30,380 nucleotides of DNA from a virus, in IMG/VR virus record IMGVR_UViG_3300017593_000243, positions 1-30,380 of that record. One strand, given 5' to 3'. The translations under genes and the position numbers were made by a program. Shown here in pieces: positions 1-8,564 of this stretch (the first letter of the stretch is position 1; the number at the start of each line of letters is the position of its first letter). The notes below the pieces were generated by a model. The model was not told the DNA's origin. It was given only the letters and a program-made list of their open reading frames with translations, and did not search any database.

Positions 1-505
1 GATTCATACATTTATAATCATCACGTTCTTTTACAAAATCTTTTAAATCTCTAGTCCAATCTTGACAATATGGTTCTTTTGAAATACCGCCTTTCCAATG
101 CACACTATTGCAACCTGAATTATTTAACACCACACACTTAAAACAACGCTGCCCACGATTCCATTTATTCCACGTTTTTGTTTGAACATGACCTAAAGGA
201 CATATACAATCTAATTTCCCATGTGCTCCTATATATTCTGTAGACAATAACAACCAACCAGCATCACTAAAACTTTTCTTTATAATTTCCCAATCATTTT
301 TTTGTGCATTAGAAACTTTTTTTGAAGCACATTTTTTACATCTATGCCCATTTTGCCAACTGTTCCAGCTAATATTATCTCTATGTCCTTCTGGACAAAT
401 ATATTCTAATTTTCGTTTATTATTTATATATACTTTAGTCAAACATTCATAATTATTATTTTTAAAAGAATCTTGAATAAATTCAATTGTTGGTTTTTTT
501 CTCAT
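1..505 (-). CDS. HNH homing endonuclease with zinc-module repeats (3' end cut by window edge)
   Basis: Only the first 168 codons lie in the window. The protein starts MRKKPTIEF and has two ~59-residue modules, each with the pattern YICPxGH...W..W..G.RC..C (C, H, C, C zinc ligands; DUF723-like in style). A linker NSGCNSVHWKGGISKEPYC follows, leading into the start of an HNH domain (DYKCMN at the edge). It is a paralogue of the genes at 6504-7553 and 26313-27530, which show how it should end (an HNH domain with HHINYN and CRSCN). The ATG at 503-505 lies one base after the stop codon of the upstream structural gene, and the ribosome site is weak. Likely role: a free-standing homing endonuclease that spreads its own gene. 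Family call is firm; target is unknown. Confidence 0.85.
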   Translation of the reverse strand, partial: MRKKPTIEFIQDSFKNNNYECLTKVYINNKRKLEYICPEGHRDNISWNSWQNGHRCKKCASKKVSNAQKNDWEIIKKSFSDAGWLLLSTEYIGAHGKLDCICPLGHVQTKTWNKWNRGQRCFKCVVLNNSGCNSVHWKGGISKEPYCQDWTRDLKDFVKERDDYKCMN

Positions 506-506
506 A

Positions 507-1508
507 TTAATCTATTAATACTCCAGATATTCCTAACAATACTAATGATTTTATAACATTTTTAAGTTTAGCCTCTAAATTATCTAATAACTCTTTTCTT
601 ATTTTAAACCCACCTTCTGGATCATATTTAGATCCTTCATCTGATATGCTGGCTCCATCTTCAATAGAATCATTTAGAAGTTGTGCCCTAACTAAATCTA
701 TTGATGATTGTAAAATATAAGCTTCTGTAGTTACATTAGTACTATTTAAACCTGCAGGAATTGGACAACTATCATAAGCCTCCATAATTTCTCTATCACT
801 TTTAAGAAACGTATAATACCAAACATCCACACCATTTATAATTTCTTTTTCAATTTCTGTCCCACATAAATTTATTATTCCAGAACATGTTGTACAAACC
901 TCATCTATAAACTCAGTGAATTTTAAAAACATATAACCATTAACATTTGGATTAGTAGTAGTAGTAAATGACTTACCACCCATAGTTATAAATGCAGGCC
1001 ATCCTTTCTCATCTAATTGATATACTTTACCATCACCATGTATAGAGCTTAAAGCATCTTCACCATATTCTCTTCGTAAACCTATTGGATCTCCAATTAA
1101 TAAACGTATTCTATCTATAATTAATTTATCCGCAGAACCATATTCTATTTCTGGTGGAAATACTGGATCATAATATAAATCTCCTGGTTCTCCAAGTACA
1201 GGTGCTGACCAACCACTATATGAATTAGTTGTTGAATTATAATATCTAGATGTATACCAATCTTCAGATTCACCATTATGATCAGTAAAATAATACTGTG
1301 AAAAATCTGACCGTAACAAAATATCGCTAACTCCATCTCTTCCATTTACAACATCATGACCTGAAATAGTAGTGTATTCTGAAAACACGATCAAATCTGT
1401 AACTTCTGTATCTGGTGTACCTGTTCCTGTATATCTTCGTATTTGTATTGTATTAAATACTTGTAAAACAGATGCTAAATTATCAACTGTAAAAGTTAAT
1501 GATATCAT
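507..1508 (-). CDS. putative virion structural protein (tail/baseplate side)
   Basis: 333 residues; the ATG is preceded by a good TAAGGAG. I do not recognise a named family with certainty. The middle (about 125-205) has DKLIIDRIRLLIGDPIGLR and a GWPAFITMGG stretch that look like a conserved phage structural domain. The last ~50 residues are charged and helical. The N-terminus is beta-rich with Thr/Ser/Gly. It is the last gene of a continuous run of tail-side genes and is followed at once by an inserted HNH gene. Role in the tail or fibre apparatus is inferred from context only. Confidence 0.6.
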   Translation of the reverse strand: MISLTFTVDNLASVLQVFNTIQIRRYTGTGTPDTEVTDLIVFSEYTTISGHDVVNGRDGVSDILLRSDFSQYYFTDHNGESEDWYTSRYYNSTTNSYSGWSAPVLGEPGDLYYDPVFPPEIEYGSADKLIIDRIRLLIGDPIGLRREYGEDALSSIHGDGKVYQLDEKGWPAFITMGGKSFTTTTNPNVNGYMFLKFTEFIDEVCTTCSGIINLCGTEIEKEIINGVDVWYYTFLKSDREIMEAYDSCPIPAGLNSTNVTTEAYILQSSIDLVRAQLLNDSIEDGASISDEGSKYDPEGGFKIRKELLDNLEAKLKNVIKSLVLLGISGVLID

Positions 1509-1519
1509 TAAAATTCTCC

Positions 1520-4276
1520 TTACGTATTCTTTGGTGATGGAAATGTATGTATAACTCTATCACTATATTGTCTATCCATAATTACCTTCATATTAGGTGT
1601 AATAGGTACAAACCCAACATCTTTACTACCAACTACTCTCCCTTCAACTATTGGAGATGATATATTTGGAAGAATACTTTCCACCTTTATACTAGGACCT
1701 ATTTCTTTCCCATCTAAAGCTTTTGTTCCAATACGTTGTGCTTTTATTGCAGGATTACATACTGCAACTACTTCTGTAATTATTTTACCCATTACAAAAG
1801 TTATATCATCCATATATAAATCAATATTACCTTTAGATATAAAACTTAATTTATTAACATATTTTATTTGCCCGGCGGAAAAAGGTATATTAAAATCATT
1901 TAATGGTATATAAATTTTCTGCCATTGTTTTATTACAGTTAGATTAATATAATCATCTAACTTTAATATTTTACTATTTCTATTTAAACTTACTTGTAAA
2001 TGAGTATTTTGTTCCCAACTATTTACATAAACCCATAATAATAGAAAATCATAATTCGTAATATCAACATCTATCCATGTATATTTATAACTATCAAAAT
2101 GAAACTTTACACCATTAGAAAGACCCGTTAAATCTAACCCATTGGTGCCTGTATGCATAGATTCAGTATTTTCTATACCATAACCTACATGTGCCCAATC
2201 AGTACCTATATCGAGTGATCCTGTGCCATTCCATACATAATTAATAGAATCTGTTGGACAAACTGTAGAAACATAAATTATTTCATCATCATAAGTAGTT
2301 GTTCCATTACCTAATACATACCCTATAATTTTATAATATGAAACAGCAGTAAAAGAAATCTTTTTATCATTCTGTTCCAAATCTATTGGGCTTTCCCAAA
2401 CTTGTGTCCAAGGACCAACCCCAGTACCAGATACTGTATCTTGATAAATTTTCCACTGATACCTAGTAACAGTTCCATCGGATGATGTTCCTATTATATG
2501 TAAATTATAATAACAATTCTCTATACTTACATCTATTGTTGTTTCAAATACAACATCTTTTTCTAATTCTGATATATGTAAAGCCCAGCCATCATTCCAA
2601 TATCCAATTAATTTTACTGAGCAATCAGCAGATCTAGATATTTTTTCTAAATCATCACCATATCCTACATTTTCTGTGGTATCTGATGTACCATCATCTG
2701 TCCATACCCAATCATACTCTCTACATTCTGGTAAATGTTTTCCAACTCTACTTATATCTGTTGAAATATTTTCAAATATTATTCCACTACCTACTGTCGC
2801 TTGTGTTGGTAATTGATTAAAATTTATCACCGGACCAGAAAATAATCCTTGATTAAAAGTTTCTTGATGCCCAACAACATAATCTTCCCAACCATCATTC
2901 CAATTAACATTTATATCAACAACATGATCTCCTGGATTAGTAAAAGCCCCTAAAGTTGCTATATCTCCACACCAACTAGTACCTTCTCCAAAACTATGAG
3001 GAACATCAGAACTATAAATAATACCATTTAATATAGTAGTAGTATTACCATATACACCACTATCATTTATTTCCCAATCAATATCAACTATCCTATTATC
3101 TGGATTAGTACCAATATAACTAAAAACTACTGCAGTATCTGGTGTACTAATATTTTGACCTACAGCTTGATAACATTGTATATTAGGTACTGGTGGACCA
3201 TTAAAAGTATTTTGATTAAATGTTTCATTATAATTAATAATTTGAGAACTATGTCCATTATCCCAATGTATTACTATAGAAACTAAATGATTTCCTGGAT
3301 TAGTAAAGGCTCCATTTGATGCTGAGTGACCATTCCAAAAAGTTCCTATACCACTTGTATGATATACTGTATTACTACTATCTACATTATATATAGTTGT
3401 AGTAGTATCCCCATATATACCGGAATCAGTAATTATCCAATCTATACCTATAATAGAACCATTTATATCACTTCCTGTATAATTAAATGATACAACGGTA
3501 TCAGGTGTTATTATATTTTGTCCTACAGCCTCATTACATATTATATTAGGTACTGGTTCATGCCAAAATATATTTATAGTAGAACTTCCAGAAGTAGTAC
3601 ATCCACTCTCATCTAATACTTCTATATCAATATCATAAGTTCCAGCAGTATCCCATTGATGACTTGATGTTGCTGCTTCAGATAAACCTAAAGTAGATTC
3701 TGTATCTCCCCAATAATAATTAGTACCTGTAACAGTATTTATTAATTGTATGTTTTCACCATAACGAGTCCTATAATGATTCATAATTACACTGCCCGGC
3801 GATAAAATACCATTAAACGTCCAATAATGCACATCATAAGATGTATTGGTAGTAGAATAAGTAGTATCAACATACCCATGAATTGGAACATTATGTCCCC
3901 ATTGAAGTACAGAACATAAATTATCTTTTACTTGACAATCTTGTGTATATACAGAACTACCATCAATTGTTATTTCTACCGCGCCCCACTCGTCTAAAGT
4001 TAAAGCATTTCTATTATCTCCTAAAGGAACATCTTTCCAAAACACTATTATAACTTTTGAATTTGATAACACTATCCCGTTTTGCCCAATCCAATCTGCG
4101 TCCCCTAAATTTATATTAAAATATCCAGTACCTTCTACAATTCTTACAGTATTCCATTTTGGAGAAGACGAAGCTGTACCATTATTATAAAAAAATCCTT
4201 GGTATTTTATATTAGAATTAGAGATGACTTCATCCTTATCATAGACAAAACCACCAAATGTTATATTTAAAGCCAT
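1520..4276 (-). CDS. PKD-repeat adhesin / tail fibre-like protein
   Basis: 918 residues and the second-largest ORF body here. Residues about 184-238 resemble a PKD/Ig-like fold (HQWDTAGTYDIDIEVLD). Two tandem ~120-residue repeats follow at about 241-360 and 362-481; both start PVPNI.C..AVGQNI.TPDT and carry GAFTNPG.H, a W-[DN]-[DN]-G motif and ETFNQ. Another Ig-like segment follows (482-700), then a jelly-roll, carbohydrate-binding-like region (about 705-850: W.DVDITNYDFLLLWVYV, W.KIYIPLNDF, IDLYMDDITFVMG). PKD and jelly-roll modules are typical of surface-exposed glycan-binding proteins. I infer a host-adsorption fibre or decoration adhesin. No signal peptide is seen. It sits directly downstream of the 144-residue gene, with its ATG overlapping the preceding stop region. 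Confidence 0.7.
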   Translation of the reverse strand: MALNITFGGFVYDKDEVISNSNIKYQGFFYNNGTASSSPKWNTVRIVEGTGYFNINLGDADWIGQNGIVLSNSKVIIVFWKDVPLGDNRNALTLDEWGAVEITIDGSSVYTQDCQVKDNLCSVLQWGHNVPIHGYVDTTYSTTNTSYDVHYWTFNGILSPGSVIMNHYRTRYGENIQLINTVTGTNYYWGDTESTLGLSEAATSSHQWDTAGTYDIDIEVLDESGCTTSGSSTINIFWHEPVPNIICNEAVGQNIITPDTVVSFNYTGSDINGSIIGIDWIITDSGIYGDTTTTIYNVDSSNTVYHTSGIGTFWNGHSASNGAFTNPGNHLVSIVIHWDNGHSSQIINYNETFNQNTFNGPPVPNIQCYQAVGQNISTPDTAVVFSYIGTNPDNRIVDIDWEINDSGVYGNTTTILNGIIYSSDVPHSFGEGTSWCGDIATLGAFTNPGDHVVDINVNWNDGWEDYVVGHQETFNQGLFSGPVINFNQLPTQATVGSGIIFENISTDISRVGKHLPECREYDWVWTDDGTSDTTENVGYGDDLEKISRSADCSVKLIGYWNDGWALHISELEKDVVFETTIDVSIENCYYNLHIIGTSSDGTVTRYQWKIYQDTVSGTGVGPWTQVWESPIDLEQNDKKISFTAVSYYKIIGYVLGNGTTTYDDEIIYVSTVCPTDSINYVWNGTGSLDIGTDWAHVGYGIENTESMHTGTNGLDLTGLSNGVKFHFDSYKYTWIDVDITNYDFLLLWVYVNSWEQNTHLQVSLNRNSKILKLDDYINLTVIKQWQKIYIPLNDFNIPFSAGQIKYVNKLSFISKGNIDLYMDDITFVMGKIITEVVAVCNPAIKAQRIGTKALDGKEIGPSIKVESILPNISSPIVEGRVVGSKDVGFVPITPNMKVIMDRQYSDRVIHTFPSPKNT

Positions 4277-4711
4277 TTAATTTGATCCCCATGTTATAAT
4301 ATAAGGGCTTGATGATCCTACTATTTTTATCCAAAAACCCGAAAATTCTTTATTTACACCGTCTTCATAACACAATGAAAAATTATGTGGACTACTCTCT
4401 GGTGTTGATCCAACTACATAACTATAAAACATTTGAGCATCTCCGGTAAAAGTATTTGCCACTTCTACAATATCTGTTCCATATAAATCTGTTATTTGAT
4501 CCAACACATAATTTTTAAATTTAGCAACAGTAACTTCATCATGTATATGTTGATGTGTAACAAAATCCCAATAACCATACTGTATTGGAATTGAAACTAA
4601 CTGCCATGAATTTTCTAGCTCAAGACTTCCGCTTCCTATACCTCCACTAACGGTTGTAGTTACTCTTGAATAAAAATCGTAACCGGCTGAAGAAACATAT
4701 TTAATGTTCAC
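4277..4711 (-). CDS. hypothetical virion-associated protein
   Basis: 144 residues, starting at GTG 4709-4711. That start is supported by GGAGG seven bases upstream, which itself lies in the last codons of the upstream gene (stop at 4714). No family recognised. The sequence is beta-rich with many aromatic residues (WQLVSIPIQYGYWDF, GFWIKIVGSSSPYIITWGS). The WQLVSIP string resembles openings of C-terminal beta-sandwich repeats in secreted proteins, but I would not assign a function. Its position between an Ig-like protein and the PKD adhesin suggests a tail or adhesin component. Confidence 0.55.
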   Translation of the reverse strand: MNIKYVSSAGYDFYSRVTTTVSGGIGSGSLELENSWQLVSIPIQYGYWDFVTHQHIHDEVTVAKFKNYVLDQITDLYGTDIVEVANTFTGDAQMFYSYVVGSTPESSPHNFSLCYEDGVNKEFSGFWIKIVGSSSPYIITWGSN

Positions 4712-4713
4712 CT

Positions 4714-5244
4714 CTAAACCTCCGAACCCATACGGTATGGTAAATCATCTGTAACATTATTATACCAAGCCCAAACTACACCACTTGTTGTTGTTGTGTT
4801 CCAATTTACAGCACTATCATCTTTTATTTTTGTAACTAAATAATCAGTTTTATTTAAAGGAACTTTTCTAATTGTTTGTGAAGATGTCGGTATACTATTT
4901 TCTCTTACTACATCTTCTACAGAAATATTATAACTTCTATTTGATTTTGTTAATGCATAAATATTTTCTTCATTTACTATTATATCTTCGGTATTAGTTA
5001 AAAATCCAGAACATGTTGCATATACTATATAACGTCCATGATTTTGTATTGATACTTCTTTTTTATATACACCTGTTTCTACAGTAGACTCTATTAAAAT
5101 ACCACTAAGAGTTGGAGTTAGCGGTTGATCGTTAACATAACGAACATCATAATGTACTTCTTGCCCGGAAGCTAATTCACCAGTAGATTCATCTATTAAT
5201 ACTACTGTTATGGAAAATGGCTCCCCAATATTAACTCGTATCAT
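4714..5244 (-). CDS. Ig-like virion protein
   Basis: 176 residues. The N-terminal ~95 residues read like a single Ig-like/filamin-type beta sandwich (IGEPFSITVVLIDESTGEL, then TGVYKKEVSIQNHGRYIVYATCSGF), a layout seen in bacterial and phage proteins that model polymer properties. The C-terminal part is unrecognised, with a conserved-looking IRKVPLNKTDYLVTKIK. The SD is weak (GGGGTC near ATG 5242-5244). It is co-directional with the adhesin genes; assembly role is inferred. Confidence 0.55.
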   Translation of the reverse strand: MIRVNIGEPFSITVVLIDESTGELASGQEVHYDVRYVNDQPLTPTLSGILIESTVETGVYKKEVSIQNHGRYIVYATCSGFLTNTEDIIVNEENIYALTKSNRSYNISVEDVVRENSIPTSSQTIRKVPLNKTDYLVTKIKDDSAVNWNTTTTSGVVWAWYNNVTDDLPYRMGSEV

Positions 5245-5266
5245 CCATGACCCCTAAAGTATTTAA

Positions 5267-5821
5267 TTATTTTTTTTGCATTTCCCAAACAGTTTTAAAT
5301 TCTTTACAATTTAAAAATTCATCTGGCAATGTAATACCCTTACCATCTACATTAACTACATAATCATAACAACGATCAACAAATTCTGTACAATAAAAAT
5401 TTTTATTGTTTGAAGCAAAATCATAGTCATATTCACATGTATTTTCTTTATATAATTTAAGTGCTGTTTCTATTGCTTTACTATTTTTTTCTTCATTTTC
5501 ATTACGTAAAACAATTATATCATCACATCTTAAAAATACTAAAATATCATCTTTTGTTAATCCTTTACCAATCATATGTATAATAGAATTATCACCTACA
5601 TATATTCCTGCGTGAGACCAATAACCTTGTATTAATATACTTCCCAAATAATGATCATAACGTCTTAAAAGAACATCACCTGGTTGAATAATATCTAATA
5701 TTTCTCTTGTTTCTTTACCTTTAATATCATAATGAGAATCACCAAAAAAAATGATTCCTCCTTTATATAAACGAATGTCTGAAAACCATCGTAAAAACCA
5801 CTTTTTAAAATTATACCACAT
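5267..5821 (-). CDS. YiiX/YaeF-like permuted papain-fold hydrolase (NlpC/P60 clan)
   Basis: 184 residues. The layout matches permuted papain-like amidases (C92/DUF830 type). PGDVLLRR at about 47-54 opens the fold. WSHAGIYVG at 68-76 carries the candidate catalytic His70. DYDFASNNKNFYCTEFVDRC at 132-151 carries the candidate nucleophile Cys144. Members act on amide or ester bonds of peptides, lipids or cell-wall material. The N-terminal ~25 residues (KKWFLRWF...GGIIFF) are amphipathic or membrane-prone but not a clear signal peptide. It lies 16 bases after the metallophosphoesterase gene, so the two are probably co-translated. A lysis or envelope-remodelling role is possible; substrate unknown. 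Confidence 0.78.
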   Translation of the reverse strand: MWYNFKKWFLRWFSDIRLYKGGIIFFGDSHYDIKGKETREILDIIQPGDVLLRRYDHYLGSILIQGYWSHAGIYVGDNSIIHMIGKGLTKDDILVFLRCDDIIVLRNENEEKNSKAIETALKLYKENTCEYDYDFASNNKNFYCTEFVDRCYDYVVNVDGKGITLPDEFLNCKEFKTVWEMQKK

Positions 5822-5837
5822 ATTATTTTTTTCCTTT

Positions 5838-6500
5838 TTAATTTAAAGAATGAAGAACATATTTATTATTATCATTTATGCAATATGTTTTATGATATAA
5901 AAAATCACCTAAATTTATATATGTAATTGAATCTGTAGTGAGATGTTTGGGTAAATGTGTATGTCCCATAATAATTGTATTAAATTTTTCTCTATATTTT
6001 TTAACTGCTGCTTTTTCAATATCTAAAACCAGTGAATTATAATATTTCTTATCTTTTTTAACAGATATAGAGTGAAATAATCTAACTAACCAATTTTTAA
6101 TATTAATATTAAATCTTTCTAAAACCCAATGAATGGGAAATAATATTTTTGCTGTCCAAGAATACTTAGTCACAATAATATCAAATTCATGTCCGTGTAT
6201 AAAAACTGTGTTACCAAACCCATATTCTTTACAAACGTTAGCATTTGGGAATACTTCTTTTAATTTTTTAATATCTGGGTCATGATTCCCTTTAACTATA
6301 ATCACATTAGATAACTGTTGTATTTTTAAAATTATTTCATTATTTTTATCTAAAATATCATCAAAAGAATCTTCCCATATATCAAACAGATCTCCTAATA
6401 TTATTACTTTTTCAAAATTCTGTGATAATAAATTTAAAACATCTTGCTTAGATTTAAAAAGTGGACTACCTAAATGTAAATCTGACATATATAATTCCAT
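5838..6500 (-). CDS. calcineurin-like metallophosphoesterase (LpxH-like)
   Basis: 220 residues with all five metallophosphoesterase blocks: SDLHLGS (Asp7, His9), GDLFDIW (Asp37), GNHD (Asn72, His73), HGHEFD (102-107) and GHTHLP (His180, His182). Together these bind two metal ions. Spacing, the DLHLG and GDLFDIWE forms and the HGHEFD block are closest to the UDP-2,3-diacylglucosamine hydrolase (LpxH/YbbF) branch rather than to SbcD or Ser/Thr phosphatases. A basic, aromatic helical insert lies at about 112-150 and could contact membranes. GGAGGA six bases upstream of the ATG lies inside the last codons of the upstream HNH gene. The real substrate in a phage is unknown; such an enzyme inside a tail module is unusual. 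Confidence 0.85.
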   Translation of the reverse strand: MELYMSDLHLGSPLFKSKQDVLNLLSQNFEKVIILGDLFDIWEDSFDDILDKNNEIILKIQQLSNVIIVKGNHDPDIKKLKEVFPNANVCKEYGFGNTVFIHGHEFDIIVTKYSWTAKILFPIHWVLERFNINIKNWLVRLFHSISVKKDKKYYNSLVLDIEKAAVKKYREKFNTIIMGHTHLPKHLTTDSITYINLGDFLYHKTYCINDNNKYVLHSLN

Positions 6501-6503
6501 ATA

Positions 6504-7553
6504 TTATCCTCCATAAACATATCCGTATCTTCTGTGTAAAATTGCTTTATACCAAGCCTCGTGCCAATTACGATCTTTATTAGCTCTAATATTACAAGAT
6601 CTACAAACTGTTATAAGATTTTCTGGTCCGCAGGACTTTTTATTATAATTAATATGATGCACGTGTAACATATCATCTTTTCCCCAACAATCTGGATTCA
6701 TACATTTATAATCATCACGTTCTTTTACAAAATCTTTTAAATCTCTAGTCCAATCTTGACAATATGGTTCTTTTGAAATACCGCCTTTCCAATTAGGACT
6801 ATTACAACCTGATTTATTTATAATTGCACATGTTGGACATCTATATCCTTGCTTCCAACTATCCCAAGTTATAAAATGTCTATGACCTTTAGGACAAATA
6901 TATTCCAATTTTTGATAAGAATTTATATATATTTTAGTCAAAAGTTCATAATCGTATTCTTCAAAACATTCTCTGACAAATTCTATTGTCAATTTTCGAT
7001 CATTAATAGCACATGTAGGACACCTTCTACCATATTTCCAATTATCCCAATTCATTGAGTTTCTATGCCCATTTGGACAAATATATTCTAATTTTTGTTT
7101 AGAATTTATATATTTTTTTGTTATAAGGTTATATTTATCATTTTCAAAAGATTCTTTAACAAATTCTATCGAATGTTTTTTATTATTATTAAAACATGTT
7201 GGACATCTATGCCCTTGTTGCCAATTTGTCCAAGTCATAGAATGCCTATGCCCTTCTGGACAAATATAATCTAATTTTTGATGGTTATTTTTATACACCT
7301 TGGTTAAAAATTCATAACCATGTTTTTCAAAAGATTCTCTAATAAATTCTATAATTAATTTCATAGAATTATAATAACATGTTGGACATCTCTGTCCTTG
7401 TTGCCAATTTGTCCAAGTCATAGAATGCCTATGACCCTCCGGGCAAATATATTCCAATTTTTGTTGACTATTTATATATACTTTAGTTAAAAGAATATAT
7501 AATTCTTTAAAAAATTCATCCTGAACAAATTCTATTGTTAATTTTTTAGCCAT
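6504..7553 (-). CDS. HNH homing endonuclease with four zinc-module repeats
   Basis: 349 residues from the start MAKKLTIEF. A longer reading frame reaches 7601, but ATG 7551-7553 forms a TAATG overlap with the upstream stop and matches the start of the paralogue at 27530, so the short form is preferred. Four modules of ~59 residues (about 1-60, 61-119, 120-179, 180-238) each carry L..KxYxN..QKL.YICPxGHR...W..W..G.RCPTC, with C/H/C/C zinc ligands. A linker with NWKGGISKEPYCQDW follows, then an HNH domain (about 270-349) with C-x4-C, HHINYN, NLITVCRSCN. The modules probably bind DNA and the HNH domain cuts. It is free-standing, between two virion genes, with no intron signs. Confidence 0.9.
   Translation of the reverse strand: MAKKLTIEFVQDEFFKELYILLTKVYINSQQKLEYICPEGHRHSMTWTNWQQGQRCPTCYYNSMKLIIEFIRESFEKHGYEFLTKVYKNNHQKLDYICPEGHRHSMTWTNWQQGHRCPTCFNNNKKHSIEFVKESFENDKYNLITKKYINSKQKLEYICPNGHRNSMNWDNWKYGRRCPTCAINDRKLTIEFVRECFEEYDYELLTKIYINSYQKLEYICPKGHRHFITWDSWKQGYRCPTCAIINKSGCNSPNWKGGISKEPYCQDWTRDLKDFVKERDDYKCMNPDCWGKDDMLHVHHINYNKKSCGPENLITVCRSCNIRANKDRNWHEAWYKAILHRRYGYVYGG
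6507..6512 (-). promoter_or_regulatory. ribosome binding site for the metallophosphoesterase, embedded in the HNH gene end
   Basis: On the minus strand the last codons of the HNH gene read GGA GGA TAA. The GGAGGA is placed six bases before the ATG at 6498-6500, an ideal spacing. The selfish gene therefore ends in sequence that keeps the next phage gene translated. Confidence 0.7.
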
Positions 7554-8542
7554 TATCGACTCGCGTTGCGGTGAAAAACAAGTGTTGCCGAAACAGCCCA
7601 ATTATGATCTGCAACACTATCATTTGTAACAGTTGACATCTTTAATCGCATCCCTTGACCAAGCTGATCTGTATCAGAACAGCTTAAAGGCATGAACCCA
7701 CTATTTAAAAGTATTATTTTATTTGCAAATCTAGCAAAAACCATCTCCATTGGAAACATATTATATCTTCCAGTACCATATGGATTTGGTGTTATATTTT
7801 CAAATAAATTAGTACTTGAATTAAAATCAGCATCCCAAAAAGCTGTTGGTGGCTCATCTAAATCATTATTAGGCATATAAACTAATCCACCTGTTGGACT
7901 TGTTAAATCACTAGTTATCTCAACATTGCCATTTCCCTGTGCAGGAATTATCATATAACCATGATATAACGCATAATTAGTATTTGTTCCTGTAACTGTT
8001 ATTTCTGTAGATACACTAACCATTTCAAGAGAAATAGTATCACCATTACATTTATCCCACATCAAAAGTCCTTCATGAATCCATGTCTCATTTTTTATGA
8101 TATTAAAATCACACACAACAAAATCAGTTGCACTCCCTGAAATAGTATGCATTAATAAGAATTTTTCTCCACAACCAACATCATTTATATTTGTTATATC
8201 ATCTCCAGCCCCTGTCCAATATGTTCTAGTACCAATTTTACGAGATGTTTGATGAACTCTTAATTTACCAGAACGATCTCGTAATTCATCTGATAAATCT
8301 ACCTGTTGCACATCAACTTCAAAAGGTACACCATCATGTGTAGATACAATACCAGATAATGTTGTTTCATCTATAGTTGTAAGTGCGCTCTTAAATAAAA
8401 TATCACAAGCATCTGTGTCAGCATTTATATGATCTAATGCTATCACTATATCTGAACTTATTATTTCAGAATATAACTTACTTGTATCAACAACTCCATT
8501 TAAAAAATCTATTAATAAATAGTTATACGAAACTAAACTCAT
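7553..8542 (-). CDS. putative tail/fibre structural protein
   Basis: 329 residues; ATG preceded by GGAGAATAAAA. No family recognised. The first ~110 residues look like a mixed-fold attachment region (VVDTSKLYSEIISSDIVIALDHI). The rest is beta-rich with typical virion-fibre composition (TGTNTNYALYHGYMIIPAQGNGNVEITSDL). It has two T-[VIL]-S-G words (TTLSGIV, HTISGSA). It follows the 239-residue tail gene and its stop shares one base with the ATG of the inserted HNH gene. A receptor-binding or baseplate-distal role is inferred from context. Confidence 0.6.
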   Translation of the reverse strand: MSLVSYNYLLIDFLNGVVDTSKLYSEIISSDIVIALDHINADTDACDILFKSALTTIDETTLSGIVSTHDGVPFEVDVQQVDLSDELRDRSGKLRVHQTSRKIGTRTYWTGAGDDITNINDVGCGEKFLLMHTISGSATDFVVCDFNIIKNETWIHEGLLMWDKCNGDTISLEMVSVSTEITVTGTNTNYALYHGYMIIPAQGNGNVEITSDLTSPTGGLVYMPNNDLDEPPTAFWDADFNSSTNLFENITPNPYGTGRYNMFPMEMVFARFANKIILLNSGFMPLSCSDTDQLGQGMRLKMSTVTNDSVADHNWAVSATLVFHRNASR

Positions 8543-8564
8543 TTTTATTCTCCAATTTTAAATT

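Noticed and set aside
7554-7601. Sixteen-residue N-terminal extension of the HNH gene
   Set aside because: It overlaps the upstream coding end, lacks a ribosome site, and the paralogue starts at the matching MAKK.
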